Assembly: GCA_030916965.1 (NCBI GenBank)
Contig: JAUPVQ010000005.1
Location: 1-50,581, forward strand
Direction: 5' to 3'
DNA from: Patescibacteria group bacterium
GTDB lineage: Bacteria; Patescibacteriota; Minisyncoccia; Phycocordibacterales; UBA9973
DNA: 50,581 nucleotides
The notes beneath the pieces were generated by a model. It made no database searches and was not told where the DNA came from. It saw only the letters and a list, made by a program, of their open reading frames with translations. Both the position numbers and the translations under genes were made by a program. Below are positions 47,570 to 50,581 of the stretch, piece by piece (the stretch's first letter is position 1; every line of letters begins with the position of its first letter).

Positions 47570-47989
47570 TTAAAAAGCAAAATTGTAAATAAAAGATAGA
47601 GTACAAATTAGTAGTGAAATAGATGCGGAACACATACACCACATACACCATTGTTTTATTTTGAATGCTTGTAAATATATTAGATAAAGAGAAAACAATG
47701 TAGCAAATAAACTAATATAAAATAAAATTATTGGGACAATTACTGGTAAAGAGCTTAGGTTGTACAAACCATACGAAAAAGCAATAAAGGCATAGTAGAA
47801 CATTCCTAAAATCTCAACTGGGATCCCGTATATTTTTGAGTAATCACTGTTGATCACAGTGTCGCAATCTGATCGGAGTGGACAAACCAACTTCTTTTTA
47901 GCCATTTTCTTGTTATGTATGTAGGAAGCTAAAATAAAACCCATAAGCCCAAGTAATATTAAGATTGTTTTAGAAAAGATTAATATCAT
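47570..47989 (-). CDS. vitamin K epoxide reductase family protein
   Basis: CPLRSDCDTVINSDYSKIYGIPVEILGMFYY…WCMWCMCSA. Confidence 0.9.
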   Translation of the reverse strand: MILIFSKTILILLGLMGFILASYIHNKKMAKKKLVCPLRSDCDTVINSDYSKIYGIPVEILGMFYYAFIAFSYGLYNLSSLPVIVPIILFYISLFATLFSLYLIYLQAFKIKQWCMWCMCSASISLLICTLSFIYNFAF

Positions 47990-47990
47990 A

Positions 47991-49844
47991 TTATTTACAA
48001 ATAGTACTTGTTAATGGAACTTTTGTTTCTTTCATGCCGCCAACATTATCTAAGCACCACATTGTTGTTGGGTCGCTAGCAAGTGGAACAGATATTGCAT
48101 ATCCTTTTGATGTAGAGTAGCAACTTGCTATATTGTCCGTTGCATTAAGTACCAGTGCCATTGGCTCTGAATTATCAAATAGTGAACCTTTTGTAGGACT
48201 GGTGCAACTTCCGTTTGAGTTTGCCTTACCGTATGAATTTTTATTTTGGTCATAAAACAATTCTGCATGCGCACGCATATTTGCAAGATTGGCTTTGATT
48301 GCAGCGTCCTTGCCTCTTATTTTTGCCTTATTTACTTCTTCCATCATCGAGCGGGATACCTCTGGAACATCTATTGTGACATTCTCATTGATTTTTGAAA
48401 TTACAGAATTGATAGTGACCTTACCTTTTACTTTCATTGAATCCTTGATAATTATATCTTTTGTAGAAAGAACAAAGGTGAATTTCTTTGGGGTATATGT
48501 CCCCTTCACTACCCATACATCAGCTTTGATTTCATCAATAGAATCCATTTGGGAAAGAATTTCAGTCTTTTGTGAGTTGAGCTCAGGTTCGTCTGATATA
48601 TCAATCATTTTTGAAATAAAATTCTTTAATACCTCTTTGCTAACAAGAATCTGATAGTGACGGGTTGATTCGTTGTCGATTGTCTCTACTCCAACTTCAG
48701 TAATACTTTCTATAAACTTAGTCTCCTCTACAAGAGCTTTAATTTGTTTAATTTTTGCCTCATTATAAGGCACAGGAGATTCTTCCTTTGATAATTCCTT
48801 TATATCACTTTCATTAAATGCAAGCCAAGAATTTGGCTCCCCAGCGAATTCACTAATCATTCCTATGTCTGGAATTTTCATATAAAATGTTTTGTTAATC
48901 ATTCTGAATTCACTATCCAAATTGAGGCTGAAACCACCCAATATAGACATGTTCGCATTAGCGATAGCGCTCAGATTTATTGAGTCGGGGTTTGTAAGAT
49001 CAACATCCATGTCAGTCTTGATTTTAACCTTGTTTGTCATAGCCACTTTTTTGTCAGGACTGGAATCAGTATCTAGGATATTACTTGGATAAAGCTCAGT
49101 ATTATCCTTCATTGTATCCAATTCTTCAACAGTTATAGAAAGCTCTAGGTCCGTAGCTTGGTGAAGAGTTTTCATATCAGATAAATTACTCATCATTTTC
49201 GCCATTGCAACTTCTGGTGTCGGCTTGAAGAATGGGATTTCAAAAGGTAAATTTATATAACCTTTTATGCTTGCAAATATTGCTCCTCCTCCACCTAAAA
49301 TAAGTAGAATAAAAATTGTAATGAAAATAGATCGTACTATGTGGCTCTTTGGCTCCCCACTTATTGTTTCTAGGTTCTGATAATCCTTCCTATAAGAAGC
49401 TGTTACTGCTCCTTGTGGCAACGGACCTGGGGACATAATATTTGCAGTAACCATAGGCTGCACTTTTTGCTCTGGGCGAAAAGCATCAAAAGAGTTCATG
49501 CGTGGGTCCTGAGGTTGAGGTTGGGATTGAGGTTGAGGTTGGGATTGAGGTTGAGGTTGGGATTGAGGTTGAGGTTGTTTTGAATTTAGAACAGGTGAAG
49601 CTTCAATCTTCTTTATTGGGAGTGCACCAGCTGGGCCAACAACTTTTGGCATCAAGTTTGGTTTGAGTGGCTCTGGAGGGGTGAAAGTTGGTGTTGGAGA
49701 AGAAGTTGGGAAAAATTTCTCCAACCCTTCATTAATATCTTCTGTCTTCCACCCAGCATTTGATAATTTTAAAGAGATGTCTTCGCGCGATACTCCCTTT
49801 AATTTTTGAGCATCTATGTATTTTATTAGATCTTCATTTATCAT
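47991..49844 (-). CDS. membrane-anchored protein with PQ-repeat linker and pilin-like C-terminus
   Basis: (QPQS/QPQP) repeats, one TM, C-terminal ANMRAHAELFYDQNKNSYG…GYAISVPLASDPTTMWCLDN. Confidence 0.6.
   Translation of the reverse strand: MINEDLIKYIDAQKLKGVSREDISLKLSNAGWKTEDINEGLEKFFPTSSPTPTFTPPEPLKPNLMPKVVGPAGALPIKKIEASPVLNSKQPQPQSQPQPQSQPQPQSQPQPQDPRMNSFDAFRPEQKVQPMVTANIMSPGPLPQGAVTASYRKDYQNLETISGEPKSHIVRSIFITIFILLILGGGGAIFASIKGYINLPFEIPFFKPTPEVAMAKMMSNLSDMKTLHQATDLELSITVEELDTMKDNTELYPSNILDTDSSPDKKVAMTNKVKIKTDMDVDLTNPDSINLSAIANANMSILGGFSLNLDSEFRMINKTFYMKIPDIGMISEFAGEPNSWLAFNESDIKELSKEESPVPYNEAKIKQIKALVEETKFIESITEVGVETIDNESTRHYQILVSKEVLKNFISKMIDISDEPELNSQKTEILSQMDSIDEIKADVWVVKGTYTPKKFTFVLSTKDIIIKDSMKVKGKVTINSVISKINENVTIDVPEVSRSMMEEVNKAKIRGKDAAIKANLANMRAHAELFYDQNKNSYGKANSNGSCTSPTKGSLFDNSEPMALVLNATDNIASCYSTSKGYAISVPLASDPTTMWCLDNVGGMKETKVPLTSTICK
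49511..49577. repeat. 18-bp tandem repeat TTGGGATTGAGGTTGAGG
   Basis: 3+ units, encodes QPQPQS repeats. Confidence 0.9.
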
Positions 49845-49866
49845 GATTATATTATATCATCTATAT

Positions 49867-50442
49867 TTAAAATTCATAGGCAATCAAGTGACGAGCGAGC
49901 TGTCTTTTTTTTCTCAAGAGATCAATTTCTGCAACAGCAGCCTTTTGGGTGAATTTAAATGTTGCAGACACCAGGCGCGCTCCAGGAGGTAGCTCTTTCT
50001 CAAGCTTACCGAGCATGTCATCCATAATTTGTGGATATAAATATACAAATATATGTGTAGCCTTGGATAAATCATGTTTAAAAAAATCTTCTCTTAAGAT
50101 TTGTACATTATCACCATGGCCCATTTTCTTGTTCCACCAAGAAATCGTCTTCGCCACATAGTAAGGGAAGACCCCATTTTCGATACCGATAAATGTTGCC
50201 TTCGGATTCTTTTTCGCCAGGTATCTTAATACCCTTGCGTCTCCACACCCTAGGTCATAAACTACGCTATCGGATTGTATATCGAGAGCTTTTTCAATAT
50301 CTGGCAAAATAGAAAATGGCACAGAAATAAATGGTACTTTGGTTGTGATTGCGCTATACATCCAAACAAGCATCACAAAAAGTATGATGAATAAAAAGAA
50401 AACCAAAACCCACTCTAAGGAATAGAGAAATATTAAATGCAT
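49867..50442 (-). CDS. class I SAM-dependent methyltransferase
   Basis: VVYDLGCGDARVLRYLAKKNPKATFIGIE. Confidence 0.85.
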   Translation of the reverse strand: MHLIFLYSLEWVLVFFLFIILFVMLVWMYSAITTKVPFISVPFSILPDIEKALDIQSDSVVYDLGCGDARVLRYLAKKNPKATFIGIENGVFPYYVAKTISWWNKKMGHGDNVQILREDFFKHDLSKATHIFVYLYPQIMDDMLGKLEKELPPGARLVSATFKFTQKAAVAEIDLLRKKRQLARHLIAYEF

Positions 50443-50514
50443 TTGTAGATTATAACATAATTTGTGTCTCTATTGTACCAAGTTAGAACCTATTTTCAAA
50501 ATCGCTGATACAGC

Positions 50515-50579
50515 GTTCCCCGCGCGCTGAAGCGCCTCTGTGCTTCGCACAGAGCTTTCCAAAATGGAAAGTGCGGGAA
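50515..50579. repeat. multi-branched palindromic intergenic element
   Basis: TTCCCcGC…GCGGGAA enclosing GCGC-TGAA-GCGC, CTCTGTGC-TTC-GCACAGAG and CTTTCC-AAAAT-GGAAAG. Confidence 0.6.
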
Positions 50580-50581
50580 AA

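Noticed and set aside
47226-47592. ORFs 47226-47444 (-) and 47236-47592 (+)
   Set aside because: They run through the tRNA-His gene and the inverted-repeat nest; spurious
1-50581. CRISPR array, prophage or integrative element
   Set aside because: No spaced direct repeats, cas genes, integrase, or phage structural genes found; the window is mostly core genes

Overview
The window looks like a chromosomal segment of a Candidate Phyla Radiation (Patescibacteria/Parcubacteria-like) bacterium. This is inferred from gene content, small genes and AT-richness; I ran no search. It is mostly housekeeping: rpsF-ssb-rpsR, metG, glyQS, ileS, argS, recO, rplK-nusG-secE, and a dut/tmk/glyA/thyA/dfrA/dcd dTMP set. 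It also carries an ABC/MFP efflux cluster, two disulfide-bond modules (DsbB+thioredoxin-like, and VKOR), a GH130-like glycosidase pair, a PIF1-like helicase and one tRNA-His. The strongest unusual signals are: (1) A tryptophan-responsive locus at about 27.39-28.72 kb. It has a perfect 40-bp palindrome resembling the E. coli trp operator, overlapping a promoter. Next comes a 27-codon leader peptide with tandem Trp codons and mutually exclusive 1:2 / 2:3 / 3:4 hairpins (a classical attenuator). These sit upstream of a Trp-free protein of unknown function and a TrpR-family repressor that has its own operator-like site. (2) IleRS with a complete histidine-phosphatase domain inserted in its catalytic half, preceded by a T-box leader with an ultrashort Stem I and an Ile specifier. 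(3) A DUF559-type endonuclease gene bounded by hairpin-containing terminal inverted repeats. A related full-length repeat is inserted in frame inside metG. (4) A recurrent TATAAT-N6-ATG arrangement pointing to widespread leaderless mRNAs. (5) A tRNA-His whose 3' end is copied in inverted orientation within a nest of hairpins.
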